In this document: piece by piece, positions 43,597-56,269 of the stretch
Layout: each line of letters begins with the position of its first letter
Position numbering within the stretch: position 1 is the first letter of the stretch
Source of the DNA: Nissolia schottii
Lineage: Eukaryota; Streptophyta; Magnoliopsida; Fabales; Fabaceae
Length of the DNA stretch: 64,000 nucleotides
Assembly: GCA_003254905.1 (NCBI GenBank)
Contig: QANU01054017.1
Span: 273,816 to 337,815, forward strand
Reading direction: 5' to 3'
Made by a program: the position numbers and the translations under genes
Notes under the pieces: model-generated
Database searches by the model: none
What the model was told of the DNA's origin: nothing
The model's input: only the letters and a program-made list of their open reading frames with translations

Positions 43597-45072
43597 TCAA
43601 GGATAGGTACAAAATGTATCCTTTTTTATGCATAGGAATAGCCTCTCATATGCTAATGCCATCTTTCTTGCTGTGAACATGGAATTTGCATATTCACGGC
43701 AAGCCTTCCCCCTCCTTGCAAGCCTCTCTTGCCCTTCCTCCACCACTGCTTCCAGTGCCTCCAATAGGGACTCCACATTAGGAGAAAACATGTAACCAAA
43801 CTCATCATCAACCACAATGGTACCCTTGATGCTCGGAAACCGTGATGCCAAAAGGGGCTTCCCACTCATCATTGCCTCCATTAGAGTAAGATCAAGCCCT
43901 TGTGGCCTTAGCGTAGGATTCACAAAAATGTCAATGGCATTGTAAAATGCCCTCAACATGGAGGGATCCATGGATCCTAGAACAAGAACTTGGCTCCCTA
44001 AATCCTTGTACCTGTTCCCCCAAGGTCCTGAACCTGCTACAACCAAGTACACATTGGGGTGCTTGCTAATTAGGCTTGAGTAAGCTTCATGAAGCAGAGG
44101 ATGACCTTTGTCCTTAACCAATCTTCCAGCCACACCAAGCACCAAACTCGCATTTCTGGGAATGCCGATTTTGGTCCTAAACTCTTTCCCCAATTCAACA
44201 TCCACCCTGAAGTCATCCTCATCAACGCCATTGACAATGACATGAACTCTTCTGCTGGGAATTTGGTACACATCCCTCAGCATCTCGCCGCAGCTATCGC
44301 TGATAGCAACATGGTGAGCATAGTTCCTGAAGAACCTTATCTCATTCAGCACCTTGGGGATAACACCCTGCACACTCCTGTTGAAATCGGGTGACATAGG
44401 CTCCTCATGCCTGAGAGCCAAGTCCTGGAAAATGCTTGATTGCAGGCTCTCCAAGGCTATGCCATGCCAGGACACCGCGAGGTTGGCGAGGTTTCGCGCT
44501 ATCCAGTGAGGAAGCGCCACGCTCTCCGAGTGAACAACATCGAACGGCTCTCGGCTGTTTTCTTCTTGAAACTGCTCCCATGCTTTGTTGTATCGCCACC
44601 TACCGGCCTCTCCTTCATGGCAATGGATGTAAGGTGAAGAGGGCGCGCCAGCTTGCTCATTTTTCACCTCTGAGGACAAGGTTGAAATGCTTTGATCCTC
44701 CGGAGGAGAGGTGAAGATGTGGACTTGGTGGCCGCGCCGCACCAGAGCTGTGTGAAGGGTGTGAGCGTGCCGCTCCATGCCACCAGGGGTTGTGCCAATA
44801 GGCCATTTTCTGGAGAAGACCGCGATCTTGAGAGATAACGGCGGAGCCTTGTCATCGAAGAATCGCAGGCGGTTCCACGAAAACTCGGCTAACCGAAGAT
44901 CGCCGGACCAGCCCTTGTTGGCCTTGTTGGCGAGGGTGGTGCATATGGAGGCGTTTGTTGGGGTGTGGAGGAGGAAAAGTGCTGGCAGGGTGAAGAGGAC
45001 AATGAACAAAAGTGTGATGCAGAGGTTGGAGTTAAGAGCAGAATTGGACTTCTTGAACTTGTTTAAGGCCAT
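43597..45072 (-). CDS. Membrane-anchored GT4-type glycosyltransferase
   Basis: An intact single-exon frame of 491 residues from ATG at 45072. Residues ~17-36 form one hydrophobic segment (LCITLLFIVLFTLPALFLLH) after a short basic N-terminus, a type II signal anchor suggesting the Golgi or ER. The GT4 N-domain opens with KIAVFSRKWPIGTTPGGMERH, the donor-side fold with LVLGVAGRLVKDKGH, and the signature is RPQGLDLTLMEAMMSGKP (~389-406). GT4 enzymes are retaining transferases using nucleotide sugars; donor and acceptor cannot be read here. In the E-x7-E motif the first Glu is replaced by Gln (Gln391, Glu399). Annotations such as D-inositol-3-phosphate glycosyltransferase-like would only reflect fold similarity. 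Tail-to-tail with the MFS gene. Confidence 0.9.
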   Translation of the reverse strand: MALNKFKKSNSALNSNLCITLLFIVLFTLPALFLLHTPTNASICTTLANKANKGWSGDLRLAEFSWNRLRFFDDKAPPLSLKIAVFSRKWPIGTTPGGMERHAHTLHTALVRRGHQVHIFTSPPEDQSISTLSSEVKNEQAGAPSSPYIHCHEGEAGRWRYNKAWEQFQEENSREPFDVVHSESVALPHWIARNLANLAVSWHGIALESLQSSIFQDLALRHEEPMSPDFNRSVQGVIPKVLNEIRFFRNYAHHVAISDSCGEMLRDVYQIPSRRVHVIVNGVDEDDFRVDVELGKEFRTKIGIPRNASLVLGVAGRLVKDKGHPLLHEAYSSLISKHPNVYLVVAGSGPWGNRYKDLGSQVLVLGSMDPSMLRAFYNAIDIFVNPTLRPQGLDLTLMEAMMSGKPLLASRFPSIKGTIVVDDEFGYMFSPNVESLLEALEAVVEEGQERLARRGKACREYANSMFTARKMALAYERLFLCIKKDTFCTYP

Positions 45073-46686
45073 GCTGATATCTTCAAGGGTTTCTGAAATT
45101 TTGGGGCACTTTGGCTTCTTAGATGTTTTGATTGTCCTGTTTTGAATGCTGTTATCTCTTTGCTGAAGGTTTTGGGAAGGTAAGAATGCACTGAAAGAAA
45201 CGTGTGTTGGATTGGACTTTTCATTTTAAGTGCGTTTCTCACGCCCCTTTGAGGGAAAGAAAAGGTGGACTCATGTGCAACTAGTTTCGTAAGCTTCTCA
45301 GTCACAGATTTACCATGCACACCCTCATTAAGCGTTACTTCAATGTCCATGCCATAATCGACATTGAGAAACATTATTAATATCCTGGATTCCTGGTTAA
45401 GTTATTGCCTTTTTAAATATGTTGTAATTAAAGTGAGAAACTACATTGCTGTTCTTGTAAGTTAGCTTGCATATTGAGATGTCACATAAATTGAAATGGC
45501 TAACCTAAGATATTCATTCATACACTATTTTTTTTCCCCTACATAATTCAATACTAAAATTGATTCTCCCATTGGGTTTCCCCTTAAAAGGTTTTGTTGA
45601 GGCATAGTCTGCATGTGTTAAGCATTGTTAAGTTTCGATAATTTCTTTTGTATTTGCTTGTCTTATTTGAAGTTTAAATACGTTGTTCCATTAAAAAAAA
45701 TTAATACTAGAACAGGGTGAAACTTTGTATTATGAACTGGACTCCGCATATAAACTAGTTACTTTCAAAAAAAAAAATTTGGTGTGAAAAGTTATGCCTC
45801 ACAAAATTATTGTGCAGGTCACATGTAATTTGGTCATTGTCACACCATTCAACCTTTTTTGTCTGCTATTTAAGCATTAAATTACCGGTTTATGATTATT
45901 ATAATCCAACTCAAAATTTATATGTAGAAAGTTAGGGTTGAAACTAACTTTGTCACTCCATCTACTTTGTTAAGATTTAACAAGCCTTTTTTGATAATAG
46001 AAGTCAATCAGGAAGGTAGGTTTGACGCATACGAATGATGAACATTTTTGACTAGCACGTTTGGGGGATTGCAATTTGCGTCCATGGTTTGAAAGCCTTA
46101 CAATTTGGTATTTCCTCACCACTTTTAGAATATATTAATCAAATCATATGACGCATATAACTTTAGGTACAAAGCATTTACATGCAAATACAATTGCACT
46201 TAATTTTCAAATCACATGGAAAGGCTTCAACTTGAAGAAATAAGTATGACCAACAATAAATTAACTATATATAACCTTTTTTTTTTCTCCAGAGAGGTCC
46301 TAATGTTTAAGGTTCGCGTATGGATGAAGCAGAAGATATAGATGGATCATATTACCATTTCCAAAGATGGTTCTTGGTCGATTATATAATTTCCATGTCC
46401 CTTTATTATTGCATTTATTTAATTTTTTTCACTTAGTGCTTATTTTAATTAGTACATGGTTTAATCATCTGTCACATTTTCACTTTGATCATGGATTGAA
46501 AAGAAGATCTCTCATTTGTCAAAAGATCATTTTATTGTACACTCAAAAGTTTATCTACACTCCATACATATATTTTATACATTTACATATATATTATATA
46601 TATAGGGTGGCCAACAGTGATAGCCACACCACATGTGATACTTTACACTTTAATTAAAAAGCACTCTTCTAATTCTTAGGTAGGAA
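45073..46686. other. Intergenic DNA between glycosyltransferase and kinase genes
   Basis: It includes the upstream region of the glycosyltransferase gene (right of 45072) and the 3' side of the kinase gene. AT-rich, no genes or clear transposons seen. Confidence 0.5.
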
Positions 46687-49600
46687 TCAAGTTTTTTTGC
46701 TAGGAACTGGAGGAGAAGGCTTCTTCTGGTTAACGCTAGCTTTGTTCTTCACCTTATTATTGGAAGCTCCATTTCTATTATTATTAGATTTAGGTGTTGA
46801 TGATGGCCAGTGTCCACTTGTAACAGCCATGTCCTTGAACTGTTGCAGGCTCTCAAGAGTTTCAACAACTGTTGGCATCCTTGGCCTGTCTTTAGGGTTC
46901 AAGCTCACACACTGCAATGCCAGAACAGCCATCTCCTTTGTACCTTTTACCGAGTATTGGCCGGCGAGCCTCGGATCCATGATGCAGCGCAGCCGCCGGC
47001 TGCTCCTCAAGTAAGGCCTTGACCAATCCACAAGGTTTTGCTCTGTCTTTGGCCTTGTCTTGTCCATTGCTCTCCTCCCGGTTAGTAGTTCTAGCAGGAC
47101 TACGCCGAAGCTGTAGACATCGCTCTTTGTGGTCAAGTGACCTGTAGAACATTCACATTTTGGATTAGGGATCAGCAAACTATGCCTTGATTGATGGAGC
47201 AGATCCTCTCATGTGAAAATTTCTTATGACTTGCTCATATGCAAATAATCATCGTTGTCAAGGCATACAAATGAGATGATATAATTAGTGGCGATTATTT
47301 GAACATGATCAGATTAGGTGAAATTTTCATATTAAAGAATCTGCATCTTAGCCAATCAATAAATCTTGTTGAATCCACTTGATTGTTCTTATAGTAGTCA
47401 AAAGTATACATCTTCAAATTAGAGCATATCTTAGATTCACTAATTTTTATTAAGAGTTATTTGTCAATATCATGATTAGTCAATTGAGTCATGGTACGAT
47501 AAATAATTCTTAATAACTTTTCCAAGTGAGGGTAGCATGATTGAAAAAAAGGGCGAAACACCCTTCAATTTACCCACTTAGTTTGAACAATTACCTGTTG
47601 AGATGTATTCTGGGGCAGCATATCCATAGGTGCCCATAACTCTGGTGGAAACGTGTGTGTTTGATCCCTCTGGTCCCATTTTTGCTAGTCCAAAATCTGA
47701 TAACTTTGCTGTGAAGTCCTGTTTTTGAACAGAACCACCAAAAAGGCTTTAAAACTCAATCAATATAGTTGGTAGTGCATAAGCATTTTAATCCATGAAA
47801 AATAGAAGAATGTTTGGTAGTTAATTTACTTACTGAATCAAGCAATACATTGGAAGTCTTGAAGTCCCTGTAAATAACTGGTTTCTCAGCTCCATGCAAG
47901 AAGGAAAGTCCTTTAGCAGCTCCTATTGCAATTTTTAATCTTGTTGCCCATGGCAGTGATGTTAGCCCTGTAATCACATTAAGTGGCAAACTGAGTAAGT
48001 AATTGGCGAAAAAAAAAAAAGAGTAAACAAAGCAAAAATTCTTAGATATTCCAAATTTAAAGAAAAATTTAAGTGAGTTTAGTGCCGACCATATCTTATT
48101 TTTATTGAAAATTTAATTCAATAAATAGGTGATGTATTAAGTTATGAATGATACATATTATGATATTTTTTTTCTTATTCTAGAACCATTTAAAATTTTC
48201 TCACCAAATAACTTGCTATGTCTTGATTTTATGATACATATATGTGTCATAAATGACAATAAACAAGGATTATGTATGGGGGCATACTTCTGAACAAGTG
48301 ATTCTCCAAGCTTCCTCGTGGCATGAATTCGTAGACAAGTAACCGTTCTTCATCTTCACAACAATACCCAATCAACTTAACCAAATTGGGGTGCCTTAGC
48401 TGCCCAAGAAATATCACTTCTGCCTGTACCAACACAAGGCAAATTAGTCCATTTTGCCTCAGCAATGACTGAATTTTAACTTTTTACAATCTTTTTTCTC
48501 GTTAGAAAATTCCTTTTACATACTGGTGGGTTGATTGGTCATGATTATTGAGTAATGATGATTAAAAATTAATGGGTGCATGTAACAAAAAACTTTTAAG
48601 TGCATCTAATTTTGGGCCCGGAATAAGTGTTATGGGCTTTTCGACTCCTGTCCGTGTGGGTATAAAAATGGGCTTTCGAAGGGAATACTACATATTAAAA
48701 GTAAATAATGGTATTTTTGCATTATTGTTTCCGTCATATTTTATATTCAATATTTTTCTGGTCATGTATTTTATATCAGCTTTTGAATAAGACATTGATC
48801 CGCAAGCAAGACCTTTACACATACTCACGCAGGAACCGGACCAGCCCATCTCCAAGAATACAAAAATGATATTAGTCCTTTTTTATATATAAAAGTAAGT
48901 AGTCTTTGTTTTGGTGCTTATATAGTTCTCCCTAGATATATGGTTGACTGGATGCAATTACATCCGATCAATAATGTATTTAAAAAATAAAAAATAATAA
49001 TTAAAAGTGGATAAGGAGAATAAAAAGTAGTTTGTCAATAATTATTCAGTTAATAATGTATTTAAAAAATAAAAAATAACAATTAAAAGAAGATGAAGAG
49101 ACTTCAAAATAGTCTATGAATATTAAAGACTCATAGTTACTTCTTTGACTTTTTTTTTCTTCAGATATAGGAGGGGGTTTGGTGTTTTGTATGTGTCTTT
49201 GGGCCTTTTACATATTCAAAAATGTATTTAGACGTATAATATTTTGTTTAATATGATTCTACTACACAAAATAATATTTTAATATGTATTTTAAAATGAC
49301 TCATTTTTCAAAATTAAAATATTATTTTATATTTAGTTAAGAGATGATTGTAAAAGAAGAATATATTTAATACTAAGCTTTATAATTGGTCAATAATTTC
49401 TGGATACCGAAAGTGAACTGATTTAGCCTACATATATATAGCCTGCTTTTCTTTTTTGGTTCCTCACATATAAACCTACTTCGTTCTACTCCTGTTGTTT
49501 CAACCCTGCTCATTATATATTGAGCCAAAAAAAAAACCTGCGCATTACTTACCAACTATGACAAAATTACCTAAATGACGGTGACAATGACTACAATATT

Positions 49601-50661
49601 CCAGGCTTATATATATTTTGGTAGAATGAGTGGTTATTTGTGTATTAAATATTATAATTAAGAATCTCGATTTTTGCACACTTTTACTATGTACATCAGT
49701 TGCACACCCTCTTATAATTAAGACTCGTTATTGTGCAACCCAAAAAAACGAAGAAATATCTTTCTACTCTCGCTTTTCATATTTCGCGCTCTCTCGCTCA
49801 ACCTTTCTCTTTCAAAAGCTCTTGTGACTTAACTATTTTTTCAGTGGTTCCTTTGTTCGTCTTTTGTTTTGTCCATCTTTATATTTTATTTTTCTTTTCT
49901 CTTTTTGTTTCGATTATGTGATGATTATGTCCGTATAATATAAAAGATAGGTGTGTGTATATAACGTGGTTGTGTACAGCTTTGTGTGTGTATATACATA
50001 TATAACAGTTAGGTCATATTGTTTAATAAGATTAGAATCTAAGTTATTCTCTCAAATTTTCATGAACTGTTATGCGAAGCATCAGAAAACAGTGATATAA
50101 TAACTTTTCACCTCTAATTTATGATTGTCAACTTTTTAGTTTTATGTTCGATTAATTGATGTTAATACTCGTCAATTAATGGAAAAAAAAAAAAAAGACA
50201 AAAAAAGTGATGTGCCATAATTTAGTAGTACTTACAAGCCATTCACGGTGACCTTGTAATCCTTCAATGTCAAGAAGCTTAACAGCAACAGGCTGAGCCT
50301 TCAACCCCTGCCTCAAATTATCATCAACGTAACCCTTGTGAACCGTCCCAAACCCGCCTTCCCCGAGCAAGAAATTGCTCGAGAAATTCTGCGTGATGGC
50401 GCGCAGCTCGCTAAGCTGAAAATCACACAAATCCGGACCGAATGACAGCGCGAGATCCTCGTTGATCCTGATGGACGACGAACGGCTGAGATCGGAGAAT
50501 GATAGTCTCCGGAACGACGGTAACGGCGCAACTTCCTTCGATAAATCGGAACGTGACGAAGGCTTGCACCGGCTGAAGTTTTTGAAGATTGTTTGGTCCT
50601 CTGTTGAGCAACAATTTGATGTGAATGGCCTCCATGATGGCTTTGATGATGGTTGCTTCAT
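46687..50661 (-). CDS. Receptor-like cytoplasmic kinase, RLCK-VII (RIPK/PBL type)
   Basis: Five exons (50661-50236, 48423-48288, 47967-47834, 47718-47595, 47141-46687) have GT-AG borders and join in frame to 424 residues. I start at [10 protein letters not shown] rather than 13 codons upstream, where the frame is only Lys-rich. Kinase motifs in order: glycine loop [12 protein letters not shown] (99-110), ATP-binding Lys128 (VAVKLL), YRDFKTSN with catalytic Asp222, DFG at 240-242, then APEY. The motif before the loop ([16 protein letters not shown]) and [24 protein letters not shown] are typical of RLCK-VII kinases, which act under immune receptors at the plasma membrane. There is no Gly2 for myristoylation; CysCys17-18 could be acylated. 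The C-terminal 60 residues are basic and Ser/Pro/Asn-rich. Intron 1 is 1.8 kb. Closest recalled relative is Arabidopsis RIPK, as inference. Confidence 0.9.
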
Positions 50662-52977
50662 AATTTTCTCTTTCTTTTTTTTTTTTTTTTTGCTAGCCAA
50701 AAAAATTGAGAGAGTATTTTGGAAATGAGTGTGGTGGTGGTGTTGATAAATTATATGGTACCAAAGATCATATAATATACCATAAACTTTAATTGTTTTT
50801 TTCTTCCTATGTGATGGGGACAGAGGAAAAGGGAAGAGATTCTTTCTTCAACTGCTCTAACCACTCTAGTAAAAATTTACATTATGTTGTCAACATATAT
50901 ATTATTTAGTTATGTACGTGTTCTTTTTAATTTGTACTTCAATTTTGGCAATCCTAGTGTAGTGTGTCTTCATGCAGTATTGGAGTGTTGGCTCCTCACT
51001 GCTATCATAATTAAGGTTGAAAACAGTGCCACGGACTATTCTATTTTATTATAGGGAGGTTTCTAACTACTAATTGCCTTTAAAACTTGGATATTATCAA
51101 GGTGAATATATCTCTTAAAAAAAATTATATATATATATCACCAAAAATTGAATATTTGAACAAATGCTTAGAAAACTCAATCTACCATTAGTTAGAGTCA
51201 TGGACTATTGCAAGCCTCAATTAGTTCCGTAAGCGGGGGAATTAATGTATTTACTCTAATTTATTATACTCCTCCAAACTAAGTTTTAGAATATTTATAA
51301 GTTGACAAATTTAATACAAGAATATTGTACAACAGAACAGTAATACGTAACAAAATTATTGGTTAAAGTTAAAAATAACTTTAAAAGCTACTAATTCCAA
51401 TTACTCATAAGATATTAGTAATTTACTACTCTAATCACGCCAGGTAGCATAGTGATGCAATTAATTAATTTGAACTATTGGATTTGTGAGCGGATAGAAC
51501 CTTATCTGATCCACAAGTGAGAATTTCTGCCAATAATTTCGTTTATCCAATTTAAACTAATTCCATTCATGTATTTTATATGGGGATAAGAAAACTTAGT
51601 CGTGTATCTACAATGAATACATTTGTTTGCTAATAATGATTTGGTGAACTAATTAAGTAACGTATAAATTTCAACAGAGTGACGAAGGGAATGATAGCAT
51701 CAAGTTCTGTCTTTATTCAGAAATACAAATACTGTCAAGTAACAAATGGTGCTCAGCGAAGAGGAGCAGTTATTATGATTACAAATTGAAGTGCTTGATG
51801 AGGTATGTCACAATTTAGTACAAAGGCAAAAAAAAAAAAAAAAAAGTATAAGCAGCGAATGAGGTGTACACTGTACACTTGTCCTCTGGCTCCGATCTCA
51901 ACTACCAAATAGAAACACATTAATCTTATATTAACTTTCTTTATTAACTAATGAGTTTAAATGTTATATATAAACCGGGTAAATTTTTTTTTACAGCACA
52001 TGACTTTTTATGTAGCGGGTAAAAAATTTAATATTTTATTAATTTTTTTTAGATAAGTAGTATGGCTTTTTATATTAACAAAATCTCAAAAGTAAAAAAG
52101 AAGTGAGATAAATCTCTTATTTTTTAGAAGAGGAAAGAGAGAACTCTATTTAAAACTAATTAAGAGTAAAAAAAAAAGGTAAAATAGCAAAATGAATCAC
52201 ATTTTCACAATTTTTTAAAACCACCTCAATTCAACAATAGTCATTTCTTTGTTCCATGTTGGGATGGATTTCTCCAAGAAAAGAAAACAGGACAAAATCT
52301 TTCAAAGAACCTTTCATAGCATTTCAGAGTTAGCTACACTCAACATTGCAATCAACTTAAAAGCAACCCCACTTAAAAGCTTATTAATGTAACAAGATGT
52401 TATTAAATCATGAATATGTGAAAAAGTTTTATAATTTCAAATTAAGCTTTTAATTAGGTATATTAAACTTCGAAAATATTGATCATGGCTATTTCATTTG
52501 GATCAGAGTCAGTCTCGACAGAAACGTTCATTCGATTTTGACCGATCTTAGTTCCTCAATCTCGGCCGTGACTATTGTGATCTGGACGACATTCAATCTC
52601 TACTTTTGGACTATTAATGATATTTACCAAAATTGATGCTTGGATGATTGTTGAGAGCTCAATCCAAATCCACTCTATGGTGTAACTTTTACTCTTCATG
52701 TTGAATCTATTGTGTTTCAAGCTTCTTTTTTCTTTTCATCTTAAACACCAATCTAGTTACTCTAAAAATGTTATGTATCCTTCTATATTTTAGGTGTTAG
52801 AAGGATAAAACTTACCTCCATTTTTATACTTATATTTTAACGAGTTATCTAATACATAACGACACATGTATATTTTTTGAGCAATTTTGATTGTGAGCTT
52901 TAGTGAATTAGACCAAAAATGTGCATATGTCATTATGAGATTGGAGAACTTGATAGAATGGATGTAAGGAAATGGAG
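50662..52977. other. Upstream region of the kinase gene and intergenic DNA
   Basis: Over 2.3 kb of AT-rich sequence. The first few hundred bases should hold the kinase promoter (reading leftward). No genes or clear repeats seen. Confidence 0.5.
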
Positions 52978-52985
52978 GTAAGTTT

Positions 52986-53641
52986 TAGGGGTGAAAGCGA
53001 ACTGCTTCAATCCATCAAAACCAATCAAACCAATTTATTTGGTTCGGATCATCGAATAAAAAAATCGATCAAATCCAATCATAAATGAATTGAATTTTGG
53101 ATTTATAATTTTTGGATCCAACCCAATCTAATAATCCAAATTAATATAAGCAAATTACAGTTTTATTTTTATTTTTTTTACCTATAAGTCTTTAACTCAG
53201 CGTCAAGTCTATAACCCAGCGTCCCACCCACCCCAACCCTTTGACCCATAACCCATATAATCCAACAACAATTTTACAAAACTTTAATCTTAGACATCAC
53301 AAATAACTTAATTATGCAACTAGGTTGTTAGTTATTTGTTTTATAGATTGTTTATAGATTGTGATTATGACATGAGATATGAACCATAATTTTTATCAAA
53401 TCATTATGAATTATTTTGTGATTTTATAATTTTTTTATTTTTCTATTTTTTAGATTTTTAAATAATTTTTTATATTTTGAAAGTATTATCAGATAAATTC
53501 AAGAACTAAACCGAATTAATCTGTTCATGTTCGATTTGACGCAGTTCAAATTTGGTACAAAAGATCAATAAAAATTGAACCAAATCAAACAAAAAAAAAA
53601 TGATTGAAATTCATTTATCAAACTTATCCGATTTCACCCTA
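52986..53641. mobile_element. hAT-type MITE with 8-bp TSD
   Basis: A 656-bp element beginning TAGGGGTGAAAGCGAAC and, reversed from the right, TAGGGTGAAATCGGATAAG. Flanks GTAAGTTT (52978-52985) and GTCAGTTT (53642-53649) match at 7 of 8. The interior has repeated AATCCAA/CAATC and GGTTCGGATC-like words and no coding sequence. Confidence 0.8.
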
Positions 53642-53884
53642 GTCAGTTTAGTCCGTAAATAAAATTCCAAAATTGCTTTCAATAGAGTGGTAGCTAGAGT
53701 GCTTCAATATAAATAAGGAAGAGGGTGGGTTTGTTAGTGTTACTTATTATATTATCCAACTAAGAAAATTTGGTAGCTAGAGAACAAATAATCGTATCAT
53801 CCGCTCGCTCGTTAATTCAGCAGTCATGAAGTGAATTATCCACTGACGAAGTTATCTATAGTTATATTTATTTAGAGAAATATT

Positions 53885-54590
53885 TTATCTATGATCTAAA
53901 ATTTGTAAACTTTTGTATAATTTATTTTTCTTAATATATATTTTCTCTCCTTTTCTTTCTTATTCTTTATTTTTTCTCTCTTCTTCTCTAATCTCTCATC
54001 ATTTTTTTTTGTTTCCATCTTATTTTATTTTTTATAGATCCAAGAGTTTACATTTTCATTTACATCATATGCTTTGTTTTTTATTTTTCAAATATTTGTG
54101 CATGTGTGAAGGAAAGTTTGTGTATATTTGTTCAAAAGTTGTACATGTCTGGTTGGTCAAAAGTTTGTGTAAAAAAGTTTGTGCATTTTTATTTAAAAGT
54201 TTGTACATATGAATACAAAAGTTTTCTTTTTTGTCTTTGTTTTCATTTATGTTTCCATCATATTTTGTTTCTGGTTATTGAAAAGTTTATGTGCGTCAGT
54301 TCAAAAGTTTGTGCATATTCTTTAAAATGTTTGTGCATGATAGAAAGCGAGTCCACGCGCTTAGAGTGTGAGTAGAAAAATGAAGAGAGAATACTACAAT
54401 TACTTTTCGCTATTTAATACGCTGTAGATCCGGTTTGATTTAGTTTCGTATTTGAAAAAATTGTGCATGTGTAAAAAAGTTTGTGCATATATATGCAAAA
54501 ATTTATGTACTCATTATCATTGTGCAAACTATGGGTTAACAACATGGTTATCAAAATTTAGATTATACACCTAATGTTACTCATTTATTT
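53885..54590. repeat. Dispersed TGCACAAACTTTT-rich repeat, copy B (inverted to copy A)
   Basis: Reading the reverse complement reproduces copy A from GAGTAACATTAGGTGTATAATC through the array of TGCACAAACTTTT words to the purine-rich end (GATGAGAGAT, GAAGAAGAGA, AAGGAGAGAAAATATATATTAAG). Copy B has no LTR at the position where copy A carries one. Open frames within (53913-54375) arise from the repeats. Confidence 0.7.
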
Positions 54591-56269
54591 AATACTTTGT
54601 TTTTGCTATAATATTGTTAATTCGTGTAAACGTTTTTCTAATTTTAATTCAAACAATATATGTTATACACTTTTTATCTCTAGATCTGTTTAGATTAATT
54701 TATTTTATAATTACGAAAACTTACACAACAAAATTGCATATAAAGAGGATACATATGTAAAAAATTACATATAATCATTTCATGCGTTAACTTTACGCAA
54801 GAAGGTACGTACTCAATTCTCAACTAATAGTAGTAAGTAACTAGTAAACCATTTCATTGCAAATTTATCGTCCAAAAAAAATGACAAAATATAAAAGGTA
54901 CATAACAACTTTTGCTTAATGCTTAACATCGTCCCAAAACATCATTATTCCAATTACCACTGATTTTTCATTGGTTCATTTGTTTTTATCCTGTTGGTTT
55001 CCCATTGGTTCCAAGGTAGCTGATGGATGCTTTCCCTTTCGGCCATTGTTCTCCTATACCTAAAGCACATATGAGCCCACCAACAATGACTCCACATTGT
55101 CTTCATTTTCCTAACTCTTTATTTTCCCCTCCTTTTCGTTTGACAAAGCTAAACAATTCTATCAACAACATTCCATTTTTTTACATGACAAAATAGCGGA
55201 TCCAATCTCCTTCCTTGGGCTCTTCAATCTTCCTGTTGAAAAACCTCTCTAATTTTGTCCTAGAAAGTTCCCTCCAGTCCCAACCACAATCACGCCATTG
55301 CACTTCCTTAGCATGTTCTAATTCTGTTGTACATTGCTTTTTATTTTTTAATAAACAAAAGTTTTGATGAGTGTAACACCGGTTATTCTATTAGGATCAA
55401 GACATGTCTTAAGAGCTTAAGGCTCTTTGAATGCTTATAGAAGTTAGCTCAAGAAGGAGGGTTATCTTTCTCTTATTATTGTAGTGTTTGAATTGAATAG
55501 TTTAATTTAGCCTAAAAAAACTACCTCAAGATAGTGAGTTATTTTTCTCTTATAAAATCTATCTAACATCGTGCTTAATTTTTAGTTTGAGGGGGCAAGA
55601 AAGAATCAATTTTGATTCTAAGGTACAACTCACTAATTTTTCAAACATGCACCAAGTAATATCTCTAAGACAATGTGAAATTCTAAGAACAGAGACATTT
55701 GATATCAATGGGTATAAAAATCATAAGATGGACTTTAGGATAATCTTAAGATAGAATAACCCTAACTTATCCTGAAAGCAAATAAGGAAAATCAATTCTA
55801 AAGTGAGAATCTCTATAAAGTATCCAAATCCTTATTTTATGGCTTATTCAACTGGATTTATTTTTGCATTATGTGGAAGTTATTCTCTGCTTTTCATTGT
55901 TCGGCCTGAGTTTCTGGTGTTAATTGGTCTTTTGGGCCTTTGGCCACTATGTGAATAGATTTAAAGAGAGAAACAAAAGAAAAGAGAGTGAGTTCAACTC
56001 CACCGACTCACTCCAAAATGGAAAGGTAAAAGACAGAAAAGTCCCTGTGATACTGTGATCATCATGGACCCCTCACGGTTGGGAAAAATGGTTCCACGAC
56101 GCACCACACCAGTTAGCCGTTGAAACCTCCTTACTAGTGCTGCTCGCTGCTTGCACTTGATCTTCCCATTCTCCCCCAAAACCACGCTCCCATAGGAGAC
56201 CACACACTTCACTCACTCTCACCCCCTTTTACCCTCTCTCACATCATCGTCAACAACATCAACAAAAAG
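54591..56269. other. Intergenic DNA upstream of the 286-aa gene
   Basis: AT-rich up to about 55900, then a mixed region. A C/T- and CA-rich leader just before the ATG at 56270 looks like a 5' UTR. No other gene seen. Confidence 0.5.

Noticed and set aside
44405..45145. Open frames antisense to the glycosyltransferase gene
   Set aside because: They mirror the GC-rich coding region of a clear gene on the other strand.
53913..54375. Open frames in dispersed repeat copy B
   Set aside because: They translate the repeated TGCACAAACTTTT words; the inverted copy A gives similar artefacts.
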